A stretch of DNA of 9,993 nt, taken from assembly GCA_003532555.1 (NCBI GenBank), contig DOEU01000130.1, forward strand, positions 1 to 9,993, written 5' to 3'. Made by a program: the position numbers and the translations under genes. The notes under the pieces are model-generated. The model was not told the DNA's origin. It did no database searches and was given only the letters and a program-made list of their open reading frames with translations. Of this stretch, positions 1 to 6,691 are shown one piece after another (the first letter of the stretch is position 1; each line of letters starts with the position of its first letter). Source of the stretch: Verrucomicrobiota bacterium (GTDB lineage: Bacteria; Verrucomicrobiota; Kiritimatiellia; Kiritimatiellales; Pontiellaceae).

Positions 1-279
1 ATTCACTTCGATAGTGGATTCGATCACTTGAGCGAATGAAATACGTTCATTTAGCATACTAAGAAGTCGTTCTATCTCACTCGTTGATAGTGCAGAAGGA
101 GTGCCTCCTCCAATAAAGAGCGTATCTGGCGTAAATGAATCAGGTAGAGATTCTAATTCCCGATCTAATGCAGCAAGAAATCGATCCGCTCCGTTCCATT
201 GCTTTGGTGTTACTTTATAAAAATCACAATATCGGCATCGTGAAATACATAAAGGAATATGAATATAAAGACCCTTCAC
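1..279 (-). CDS. hemW: HemW-like radical SAM protein, N-terminal 93 codons (3' end beyond window)
   Basis: This is the start of a radical SAM enzyme of the coproporphyrinogen III oxidase-like group. The first residues form the usual HemW beta strand (GLYIHIP), followed by a CxxxCxxC iron-sulfur motif at residues C11, C15 and C18. The motif continues with Asp-Phe, as in HemW (CxxxCxxCDF); true HemN has a further Cys there. The SAM-binding GGGTPS lies at residues 57-62, and the Glu-x-Asn strand end (91-93) falls on the window edge. HemW is known as a heme chaperone, not an oxygen-independent oxidase; its diagnostic C-terminal part is outside the window. The GTG start at 279 is forced by an in-frame TAG three codons upstream. 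It overlaps the MFS stop codon by 4 nt (GTGA), and an AAAGGT ribosome-binding site lies about 10 nt upstream. It is the last visible gene of the kamA operon. Confidence 0.88.
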   Translation of the reverse strand, partial: MKGLYIHIPLCISRCRYCDFYKVTPKQWNGADRFLAALDRELESLPDSFTPDTLFIGGGTPSALSTSEIERLLSMLNERISFAQVIESTIEVN

Positions 280-1595
280 CCTTTTCTACCTTTTAATGAA
301 CGATACGTAGCTATCAAAAGAAGAATCATGCCTATCGCATAGAAAGGTAAAAACCAATGACTACTCGCTCTGAAAAGTTCATCTGATGAGAGCACCCCAG
401 CCTCCTTTTGTTGTAAGCCATTTAAAAAGAAAGCATAAAGTAAACCAACACCACCATAACTTAAATTGAGAGCTAATCCTTTAAAACTTAATACCGTAGC
501 TCGCATGTCGGAAGAAGTTTGTCGGTTGAGATAATCCGAAAGCAAAAACGAAACGAGTAGAAAAGCAACATTAAGGAATAACATAAAAAAAAGACCCGTA
601 AACGGAATGAACCGTTGAATGCCGAAAAAAGCTACGATGCCTAACACGGTAATCCATAGCCATATCTTCGTTAGATGAATTCGCTCAACCAAGCATCGCA
701 CCAAGGGAGAAAGTCCAATATTAATCAGACCCATGACCGAGCCGATAATGCCAAAAGCGAATTCAGGATAATGGATTAATCTATAATATTCTGAGGATAA
801 GGTAATAAACATGCGGCAGACTCCATCCGCAAAAGCTCCTAAAAGAATAATCGCTAAAGCAAAGGGCGTTTGAAGAATCCAGCGCCCTGCTCGCAGGGTT
901 TGCTTTAAGGAGTCTTTGATTGGATTTTTATTCTGCATGTTGTTTTGGGTGTGCACATCGATCATTCCACTACACACAAAAAAGCATGATATTCCGCTAA
1001 GGAGAGTAAGATATAGAGGCATTCGCAAAGCAATTGCTGCATCTATCTTCATCTCTAATCCCAACAAACCGAGTAATTTATGCTGAAGTTGTGTATCGTA
1101 TACAACGCCGCCTGTTACCATCGCCCCAACAAAAGCGAGAGATTTCCATCGTGTCATTAAATCCAACACCCGAGTCCAGCGATCTTCAATACCCGCTTTT
1201 TTTAAACTGTCATAAACAAGCGCTTCATCGGCTCCGCTAGCTGCCGCTTCAGCGAGCCCACTTAAGACTCGATTGATCAAAAGCCATAAAAACAATCGAT
1301 CTGGATCGCCTTGTGGTGCAAAAGCCCAAACAGCTAATTCAAGCACCATCAAGGCCGCCGTTGCATTCATTAGTTTTTTCCGACCCATCAGATCAGACAA
1401 GGCACCTGAAGGTACTTCGGCTAAGATAATAGTGAGAGCCCAAATGGCGTTAAGTATCGCAAATTGATCCAAAGAAAGCCCAAAATCTAAAAAAATTATC
1501 GCAAATACTGGATAATAAAATCGTGCATTGAAAAGAGCACGAAACGCAATAAATCGTCGAATATTCTTTTCCGCAATATGAAGAGCATCTTTCAT
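276..1595 (-). CDS. MFS transporter, 439 aa, substrate unknown
   Basis: This is an integral membrane protein of the major facilitator superfamily with roughly 12 hydrophobic segments. The family signature (motif A) lies in the loop after the second helix, as GALSDLMGRKK at residues 64-74. An acidic stretch with SGADEALVYDSL (120-131) and a late segment RATVLSFKGLALNLSYGG (365-382) resemble drug/tetracycline-type MFS exporters, but no residue seen fixes the substrate. A longer reading frame starts at 1700, but it would overlap the upstream gene by over 100 nt. The ATG at 1595 has an AGAAGGTG ribosome-binding site 5 nt upstream and overlaps the previous stop by exactly 4 nt (ATGA), so I chose it. 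The downstream hemW start overlaps its TGA in the same way. The position between an NhaC-type carrier and hemW, downstream of kamA, leaves open export of an amine or amino-acid derivative. That is speculation. Confidence 0.87.
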   Translation of the reverse strand: MKDALHIAEKNIRRFIAFRALFNARFYYPVFAIIFLDFGLSLDQFAILNAIWALTIILAEVPSGALSDLMGRKKLMNATAALMVLELAVWAFAPQGDPDRLFLWLLINRVLSGLAEAAASGADEALVYDSLKKAGIEDRWTRVLDLMTRWKSLAFVGAMVTGGVVYDTQLQHKLLGLLGLEMKIDAAIALRMPLYLTLLSGISCFFVCSGMIDVHTQNNMQNKNPIKDSLKQTLRAGRWILQTPFALAIILLGAFADGVCRMFITLSSEYYRLIHYPEFAFGIIGSVMGLINIGLSPLVRCLVERIHLTKIWLWITVLGIVAFFGIQRFIPFTGLFFMLFLNVAFLLVSFLLSDYLNRQTSSDMRATVLSFKGLALNLSYGGVGLLYAFFLNGLQQKEAGVLSSDELFRASSHWFLPFYAIGMILLLIATYRSLKGRKG

Positions 1596-3172
1596 CGAAA
1601 CACCTTCTTGTGTAAACTGATCAGCAGCACAAATGCGCCCGTTCCCAAAAACAGTAAACCCCCAGGATGCACACCAAATCCGATCGGGATAAAACCACAA
1701 AAAAGTGCCATGCCTGATGCCAGAAGGGCATAAGGTAATTGGGTCTTAACATGTTCGAAAGGCTCAATACCGCACGAAATTGATGCCACGATTGTGGTAT
1801 CGCTAAACGGCGAGCAATGATCTCCAAATACCGCCCCGCTAAAAACGGCTGCAATCACCGGACTAATATAAAGATCATAGGCTATATCATCAAATCCAAG
1901 AACAATAGGAACGGCTAAAGGCATCAACAACCCCATTGTTCCCCATGAAGTACCGGTTGAGAAAGAAAGAATAGCACCCGTTATGAAAATGAGTGCAGGA
2001 AACCAACTTATATCTATTTTTTGCGATAAAAGTTCACTAAGCAAGACGTGGGCTTCTAGTGATTTCAAAATGCCACTCAGAAGCCACGCACTAAACAGAA
2101 TGGCAATTGGACCACAGATTTTTCTCATTCCCTTTCCAATTACATGATGCACCTGTTCTTGCTGTTGACGAATCGGTTTATTATTCATCAAACATGCTAC
2201 GATTAGTGAAATAATCGCAGACATAACCAAAACGCGAGCTGTATTCGCTTCACCTATGGAAATCGACAGCTGTTCGAGAGACGTCGGCCAATAAAGTTTT
2301 TCAGAACCACTTATATATAATCCAATGAATAGCGATAAAATTAGAACGAGTATTGGCACCCACACCGCTCGAAATAATGTATTTGGCGGGAATGAAACGA
2401 TCGGAACCCCGCCCCCCTTTGATGAACGGTTGTTCACTAAGCGCATGGGACCGACGTTCCATTGAGTAAGCAACGTTAAACCCAAAAGAATAAGTGTAAA
2501 CCAACAATAGAAATTATAAGGAATTGAATAAATAAAAAGAGAGAACGCTGATGTCTGCATCTCAACGTGAGCTAAAGTAAATCCTTCTTGGATCATAGCT
2601 AATTGGTAAGCGATCCAGGTTGAGACCAAAGCAATGCAAGCCACAGAAGAACTCGTTGAATCAACGATATATGCCATTTTCTCTCTCGGAACACCGTTTT
2701 TCTCAGCAACTCCTGCTAACGATTTTCCTACAATCATACTATTCGCTAGTCCATCGAAAAAACAAATCATACCGAGTCCAAACGCACACCATTGCATCGA
2801 CATAGGAGCCTTCTCAGCTCTCTTAACGACTCGATTAATTAAAGCATTAAAGCCCCCACCTCGTTCTAAGAGTTCCGCAAAACCTCCAAGCATAAGTGTG
2901 AATAATATAATTGAGAGATTCCATCGATTAGCTATCAACGAAAAGAGATGGTCAATAAACAAGAGTTCAAAAAAATGAATAAATCCAGAGGAGAGCATGG
3001 ACGCTCCAATAACGCTTCCAAGTAATAATCCTGGTAATATTTTTTTGGAGATAAAAATAACAATCAATGCAGCTGCTGAAGGCCACAGAGAAAGCCAATT
3101 TTTTGAAGAAGCATCAAGACCAAAACTGATGCATAACAAACAAATTATGAGCAACCCCGATACACGATTCAA
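1592..3172 (-). CDS. nhaC: NhaC-family Na+/H+ antiporter-like transporter, 526 aa
   Basis: This is a polytopic inner-membrane carrier of the NhaC family (ion transporter superfamily). Family features visible in order are FFDGLANSMIVG (138-149), DSTSSSVACI (171-180), STGTSWGTMGLLMP (405-418) and GAVFGDHCSPFSDTTI (446-461). The last two are the strongest NhaC signatures, with Gly/Ser/Thr-rich helix breaks and the acidic GDHCSPFSDT patch. The length is typical of NhaC proteins with an extra N-terminal helix. The start is TTG at 3172, supported by GAGGTAG just upstream and a 4-nt overlap (TTGA) with the kamA stop. Its own stop overlaps the MFS start (ATGA). Classic members exchange Na+ for H+, but some NhaC relatives have been predicted to carry lysine (the LysW group). 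Coupling to kamA makes an amino-acid substrate possible. Family assignment is secure; substrate is not. Confidence 0.9.
   Translation of the reverse strand: MNRVSGLLIICLLCISFGLDASSKNWLSLWPSAAALIVIFISKKILPGLLLGSVIGASMLSSGFIHFFELLFIDHLFSLIANRWNLSIILFTLMLGGFAELLERGGGFNALINRVVKRAEKAPMSMQWCAFGLGMICFFDGLANSMIVGKSLAGVAEKNGVPREKMAYIVDSTSSSVACIALVSTWIAYQLAMIQEGFTLAHVEMQTSAFSLFIYSIPYNFYCWFTLILLGLTLLTQWNVGPMRLVNNRSSKGGGVPIVSFPPNTLFRAVWVPILVLILSLFIGLYISGSEKLYWPTSLEQLSISIGEANTARVLVMSAIISLIVACLMNNKPIRQQQEQVHHVIGKGMRKICGPIAILFSAWLLSGILKSLEAHVLLSELLSQKIDISWFPALIFITGAILSFSTGTSWGTMGLLMPLAVPIVLGFDDIAYDLYISPVIAAVFSGAVFGDHCSPFSDTTIVASISCGIEPFEHVKTQLPYALLASGMALFCGFIPIGFGVHPGGLLFLGTGAFVLLISLHKKVFR
1601..1608 (-). 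promoter_or_regulatory. Ribosome-binding site deciding the MFS start
   Basis: AGAAGGTG on the minus strand ends 5 nt before the ATG at 1595. It supports this ATG over the upstream in-frame start at 1700, which lies deep inside the preceding gene. Confidence 0.7.
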
Positions 3173-4284
3173 GAAACTACCTCATTATCTTGATGTGCTT
3201 TTAAAGGATCGGGGTAGCGATATATTTTTCCTTCATGATTTTCAAAAAGTAAATCATCCCCCTCTCTCTTCAGTTGACTAGAATGAATAATCGGAACTTT
3301 TCCACCTCCTCCCGGAGCATCAATTACATATTGCGGAACCGCCAACCCCGAAATGTTCCCATGCAATGATCGGATTAATTCAATTCCCTTTTTCACGCTT
3401 GTTCTAAAATGGGCAGAACCTTTAACGGGATCGCACTGAAGTAGATAATAAGGCTTCACATCCACTTGAATCAGTCCGTAAAATAATTGAGTCAGTGCTG
3501 CTGAAGAATCATTAATATCTTTTAATAATACAGTTTGGCTAATCATCGATACCCCATGCTCACTTAACAGATTACAGGCGAAACGAGTTTCTTCAGTTAA
3601 TTCGGCTTCATGAATAAAATGTAGACTTAGCCAAACCCGATATCGCCGCAACAGCTTTGCGAGCGCTGGTGTAATTCTCATAGGAAGTACCGCGGGAACT
3701 TTTGAACCAATTCTTATTATATTAACATGTGATATACCCCTCAATCGAATTAAAATATCCTCTAGAGCAGCATCGCTTAGGGTGAGCGGATCACCACCTG
3801 ATATCAGAACATCTCGAATTTCTGAATGTTGCTCAATATACTTGTAAGTCTCTTCATACGTAGAGCGATATTCTTGTGGTTTTCCCACCATACGTGACCG
3901 AGTGCAATAGCGGCAATAGGTAGAACAGAATGGGGTCGCAAGAAAGAGTACTTTATCAGGATAAGTATGAATCAAATGGGGTGTAGCACGATGATTCTCC
4001 TCACCCAACGGATCTGTCCACTCTCCGGGATTCAATCTACACTCCGTTTCTTGAGGTATGATGGTCTTTCGAAGAGCAGGATGTTCCACATGTTGACTGT
4101 AGTAAGGAGTTATGCCGATCGAGAAGGAAGCCCCCTGTTCCATTGCATAGGATTCCGACATCGTGAGTCTCGTTATCTCCTTAATTTGAGAAAAATCAGA
4201 TAATCGGTTAGCTATCTGCCACTTCCAATCGGTCCACATTGTCTCATCGATAGGCTTTTCCAAATAGGTTCTATGTTTTTTCAC
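3169..4284 (-). CDS. kamA: Lysine 2,3-aminomutase family radical SAM/PLP enzyme, short form (371 aa)
   Basis: This is predicted to interconvert L-lysine and L-beta-lysine using SAM, a 4Fe-4S cluster and pyridoxal phosphate. The cluster motif CxxxCxxC is C120, C124 and C127, followed by R129, which matches the carboxylate-binding Arg134 of the Clostridium subterminale enzyme. SGGDPL is at 162-167 and RIGSKVPAVLPMRIT at 191-205. The PLP lysine is K329 in DAPGGGGK. The two Asp that hold the lysine side chain in the clostridial enzyme (Asp293, Asp330) correspond to D285 and D322, with the same 37-residue spacing. This argues for lysine over glutamate and against an EpmB role. The protein is about 45 residues shorter than the 416-aa clostridial enzyme: the CxCxxC zinc-binding tail is missing, and the partner Cys268 is Ser260. 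The GTG start at 4284 follows GAGAGAG by 8 nt. It is the first gene of a tightly coupled operon. Confidence 0.88.
   Translation of the reverse strand: MKKHRTYLEKPIDETMWTDWKWQIANRLSDFSQIKEITRLTMSESYAMEQGASFSIGITPYYSQHVEHPALRKTIIPQETECRLNPGEWTDPLGEENHRATPHLIHTYPDKVLFLATPFCSTYCRYCTRSRMVGKPQEYRSTYEETYKYIEQHSEIRDVLISGGDPLTLSDAALEDILIRLRGISHVNIIRIGSKVPAVLPMRITPALAKLLRRYRVWLSLHFIHEAELTEETRFACNLLSEHGVSMISQTVLLKDINDSSAALTQLFYGLIQVDVKPYYLLQCDPVKGSAHFRTSVKKGIELIRSLHGNISGLAVPQYVIDAPGGGGKVPIIHSSQLKREGDDLLFENHEGKIYRYPDPLKAHQDNEVVS
3177..3183 (-). promoter_or_regulatory. Ribosome-binding site for the TTG start of the NhaC-type gene
   Basis: GAGGTAG on the minus strand sits 4 nt before the TTG at 3172. It supports this non-ATG start and lies inside the last codons of kamA, as expected for coupled translation. 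Confidence 0.65.
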
Positions 4285-4303
4285 AATGTAATCTCTCTCG
4301 CAG

Positions 4304-4332
4304 TTGACATCAATTAAAGGAACGGCATTATA
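4304..4332 (+). promoter_or_regulatory. Candidate promoter of the polyprenyl synthase, possibly giving a leaderless mRNA
   Basis: A perfect TTGACA (-35) lies at 4304-4309. CATTAT (4326-4331, 16-nt spacer) or ATTATA (4327-4332, 17-nt spacer) could act as the -10. Transcription would then begin at or within a base or two of the ATG at 4338. No good ribosome-binding site is close to that ATG: the only purine-rich run, AAAGGAA (4316-4322), is about 15 nt away. The -10 match is only moderate. Confidence 0.4.
4327..4332 (-). promoter_or_regulatory. Candidate -10 box of the kamA operon promoter
   Basis: A perfect TATAAT reads on the minus strand, 42 nt before the kamA GTG, which would give a leader of roughly 35 nt. 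Only an A/T tract lies where the -35 box should be (plus-strand 4350-4355), so the -35 match is poor. The box overlaps the -10 region proposed for the divergent gene. Confidence 0.45.
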
Positions 4333-4337
4333 GACAG

Positions 4338-5201
4338 ATGTCTGTAGATAAAAAAGAGATAGAAACGCAAATTGATGCGGTAAAGAAAACGATGAATGCG
4401 ATCCTTGCAGAGAGCAACCTTGCTCGTTTCATATCAACAAATAAAAATGTACTTGGAAGCGGCAAGATGCTCCGATCTCGACTGATACAACATTTGGGTC
4501 TTACGGGCGAATCATCGCCCTCTCTACTTGTTCGTGCTGGAGCAGCGGTTGATATTATTCATGCCGCTAGTTTGGTGCATGATGATGTAATCGATGGAGG
4601 CATTATTCGACGAGGGGCCCCAACCTTTTGGAAAAAACATGGTACTAATGGCGCTATCCTGTTCGGCGACCTTATGATGTTTCGTGCGCTATCTCTCTTA
4701 GTAGATGGAGATAGACCCGATCTGTTGAAAGAACTCATAGATATGACAGGTGAGGTCTGTCGATCTGAAGCTGAACAAGAATTAATTCTTCGCGGCAACC
4801 TCGGAACATGGTCAGAATGTGAACAAATCGCCCGCTTCAAGACGGGCTCTCTTTTTGCCTTTGCTGCTGTGGCAGGTGGAAGTGGTAATTTAACTGAAGC
4901 GAATGCGCTTCGAGAAGCAGGATTTATTTTAGGTACCGTATATCAATTAGCGGATGATATTCTGGATGCGTCTGGAAATGAAGAAATTTCAGGAAAAACC
5001 CTCGGACGTGATACACAACGAGGCAAAACAACTGCTGTCACAGCTACTATAGGGGCCCCAACAGACCCAGTAAGATATCTATTCTCACTTTTAAAAGAGG
5101 CTTCCGAATTGCTTAAACCATGGGATCATCTTCAAGTTGCTTGGGACGGATATATTGAATCAGAGTTTCAGCCTATTATTTCTAAATTCGTCAATGCATA
5201 G
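4338..5201 (+). CDS. Polyprenyl diphosphate synthase (trans-type, long-chain-like), 287 aa
   Basis: This soluble enzyme would elongate allylic diphosphates with isopentenyl diphosphate, probably making a quinone side chain. The first Asp-rich motif is D82-D83-x-x-D86 (HDDVIDGG), followed by the Arg pair 91-92. The second is D206-D207-x-x-D210 (LADDILD). GKMLRS at 42-47 replaces the usual GKRLRP, and KTGSLF is at 168-173. The residues before the first motif (AASLVH) have small Ala and Ser at positions -5 and -4. Hepta/octaprenyl synthases share this, whereas short-chain farnesyl enzymes carry an aromatic residue. At 287 aa it is about 30-40 residues shorter than typical octaprenyl synthases, mostly at the C-terminus. 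The ATG at 4338 is preceded in frame by a stop at 4305. The next genes encode a quinone-reducing complex, which fits a quinone-tail role. Exact chain length cannot be read from the sequence. Confidence 0.87.
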   Translation: MSVDKKEIETQIDAVKKTMNAILAESNLARFISTNKNVLGSGKMLRSRLIQHLGLTGESSPSLLVRAGAAVDIIHAASLVHDDVIDGGIIRRGAPTFWKKHGTNGAILFGDLMMFRALSLLVDGDRPDLLKELIDMTGEVCRSEAEQELILRGNLGTWSECEQIARFKTGSLFAFAAVAGGSGNLTEANALREAGFILGTVYQLADDILDASGNEEISGKTLGRDTQRGKTTAVTATIGAPTDPVRYLFSLLKEASELLKPWDHLQVAWDGYIESEFQPIISKFVNA

Positions 5202-5215
5202 ATATAGAACATGAT

Positions 5216-5251
5216 CGCGTTAGATCCGCGCTACTCATTTGTTTATTTTTT
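5216..5251 (+). terminator. Weak candidate terminator after the polyprenyl synthase
   Basis: CGCG at 5216-5219 can pair with CGCG at 5227-5230 around a 7-nt loop. A T-rich run follows at 5238-5251. The stem is only 4 bp and the T-run starts 7 nt later, so this is a poor rho-independent terminator. I list it because it is the only hairpin plus T-run in the gap. Confidence 0.2.
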
Positions 5252-5264
5252 CAACATAAAACCC

Positions 5265-5293
5265 TTTAAACGATAGATATGAATCGGTATAAA
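5265..5293 (+). promoter_or_regulatory. Candidate promoter of the nqr operon
   Basis: TTTAAA (5265-5270, 4 of 6 to the -35 consensus) and TATAAA (5288-5293, 5 of 6 to the -10 consensus) are separated by 17 nt. Transcription would start near 5300, leaving a leader of about 36 nt that carries the strong ribosome-binding site. The surrounding 134-nt gap is AT-rich and holds no other gene or recognisable riboswitch. Confidence 0.4.
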
Positions 5294-5321
5294 TTTACCT
5301 ATTAGGCGATTCTGCTGTTCT

Positions 5322-5328
5322 AAAGGAG
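5322..5328 (+). promoter_or_regulatory. Strong ribosome-binding site for the TTG start of nqrA
   Basis: AAAGGAG ends 7 nt before TTG at 5336. This is the best Shine-Dalgarno match in the window, and it decides the non-ATG start of nqrA. Confidence 0.75.
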
Positions 5329-5335
5329 TACAAAA

Positions 5336-6691
5336 TTGGCAACATACAAAATAAGTAAAGGCTTTGATGTTAAGGTTTTAGGACAACCAGAACCCATCAT
5401 TCAAGAACTTGGTGGACAAACACGTTTTGCAGTATATCCGAGCGAGTTCGAGGGCATAAAACCACGTATTCAAGTTAGAGTAGGCGATAAAGTGAAACGG
5501 GGCCAAGTACTATTTTTTAACAAACGAATGGATCGAACTCTATTTCGATCTCCTTGTTGCGGTACGATTTCAGCAATTAATTTAGGAGCTCGCCGTTTTC
5601 CCTTAGAAATCTTGATTGATGCCGATGTTAATGAAGAATCGGAAACATTTAAGAGCTATACAAGTGAATCGATTCTGCAAGCCACACGAGAAGAGCTAAC
5701 CACATATCTTTTAGATAGTGGCATGTGGCCACTCATCAAACAAAGACCGTTTAATAAAATTGCCGACCCAGATAGAACTCCAAAAGCGGTATTCATCAAC
5801 GCGGGTAATACGGCCCCTTTTCAGGCTGACTTTAGTATTATTCTCAAGGGCGATGAAGATGCATTCCAAGCGGGTGTAAATGCACTTAGCCGGTTAACAG
5901 AGGGTCAGGTTCACCTGTGTACATCCGTAGGCATTGAACTGCCTACTTTCGATCATGTTGAAACACATATATTTGCAGGCAAATACCCATCCGGGAACAC
6001 AAGCGTACATATTAACCGCATCTCGCCAATCTTACCCAATGATACGGTGTATACAATTGCTGCACAGAATGTGATTTTACTAGGCAAATTGCTTATTACT
6101 GGTGAATTACCTCGAACTAAAGTCGTTGCACTTGCAGGTCCTGCGGTGAAGGAATCGGCACGTAAATACTATCGCGTTCCATTTGGAGCCTCGCTAGATA
6201 GAGCTCTAGCTGATAACCTTGAAGGAGAAGAAATTCGGCTGATTAATGGAAATATCATGTGGGGCGATCAAGTAAAGCTCGATACTTGTGCACATTTCTA
6301 TGGTTCAGAATACTTTGCTATCGAAGAAGATCGCTCACGACATCTTCTTGGCTGGACGATGCCAGGCTTATGCCAATACAGCTCCCATCGTGTAAATTTA
6401 TCCACTCTACTTGGCATGACCCACAAATGGAAATTAGGAACCAGCCTTCATGGGTCACATCGAGCGATGGTGGTAACAGGTTGGATGGATAAACATCAAC
6501 CACTCAACATTATGACTGATTTCTTGGTTCGAGCAGCAATCGCGCACGATACGGACGAAATGGTTCAGCTTGGCATTCTTGAAACCGATCCAGAAGATTT
6601 TGCCATTGCTTCATTTGTCGATCCACATAAGACGGATGTTTGTTCAATTATTAAACAAGGTTTAGCTGAAATTGAGGAGGAAGGCATCTAA
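5336..6691 (+). CDS. nqrA: Na+-translocating NADH:quinone reductase subunit A
   Basis: NqrA is the peripheral subunit without membrane helices in the Na+-pumping NADH:quinone reductase, and it has been linked to quinone binding. The start of the protein has the family form (ISKGFDVKVLGQPE, residues 6-19). A barrel-sandwich-like segment follows at about 43-95 (VGDKVKRGQVLFF, then SPCCGTISAINLG). The central region has WPLIKQRPFNKIA (131-143), AVFINAGNTAPFQAD (151-165) and AGKYPSGNTSVHI (214-226); these correspond to the RQRP and HPAG..HIH regions of NqrA. At 451 aa it has the family's usual length. No hydrophobic segment long enough for a membrane helix is seen. The start is TTG at 5336, fixed by AAAGGAG 7 nt upstream. 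Its stop TAA shares one base with the nqrB ATG (TAATG). It is the first gene of the nqr operon. Confidence 0.95.
   Translation: MATYKISKGFDVKVLGQPEPIIQELGGQTRFAVYPSEFEGIKPRIQVRVGDKVKRGQVLFFNKRMDRTLFRSPCCGTISAINLGARRFPLEILIDADVNEESETFKSYTSESILQATREELTTYLLDSGMWPLIKQRPFNKIADPDRTPKAVFINAGNTAPFQADFSIILKGDEDAFQAGVNALSRLTEGQVHLCTSVGIELPTFDHVETHIFAGKYPSGNTSVHINRISPILPNDTVYTIAAQNVILLGKLLITGELPRTKVVALAGPAVKESARKYYRVPFGASLDRALADNLEGEEIRLINGNIMWGDQVKLDTCAHFYGSEYFAIEEDRSRHLLGWTMPGLCQYSSHRVNLSTLLGMTHKWKLGTSLHGSHRAMVVTGWMDKHQPLNIMTDFLVRAAIAHDTDEMVQLGILETDPEDFAIASFVDPHKTDVCSIIKQGLAEIEEEGI

Noticed and set aside
1596..1700. A 35-residue N-terminal extension of the MFS protein
   Set aside because: It would overlap the NhaC-type gene by over 100 nt. 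The ATG at 1595 has a good ribosome-binding site and a 4-nt overlap like the other junctions.
2407..2417. C-rich run (CCCC-G-CCCCCC) inside the NhaC-type gene as a phase-variation tract
   Set aside because: The longest run is only 6 nt, too short for efficient slippage, and the gene is in frame. It encodes a Gly-rich loop.
2634..2978. 114-codon open frame on the plus strand
   Set aside because: It is antisense to a well-supported NhaC-family gene, shows no recognisable motif, and has no clear ribosome-binding site. It is a shadow frame.
2997..3281. 94-codon open frame on the plus strand
   Set aside because: It runs antisense across the NhaC/kamA junction, and both genes are clearly coding on the other strand.
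3169..4284. kamA as an EF-P lysyl modification enzyme (EpmB)
   Set aside because: Both lysine side-chain Asp positions and the DAPGGGGK PLP motif match free-lysine mutases. EpmB proteins differ at the second Asp and in the PLP loop. Kept only as a minor alternative.
4285..4337. Lysine riboswitch upstream of kamA
   Set aside because: The gap is only 53 nt, far too short for the lysine aptamer, and no multi-stem structure is visible.
5198..5280. Repeat of ATAGATAT at 5198-5205 and 5273-5280 as an operator pair
   Set aside because: It is a short, low-complexity AT-rich match; the first copy overlaps the end of the synthase gene. It is likely chance.
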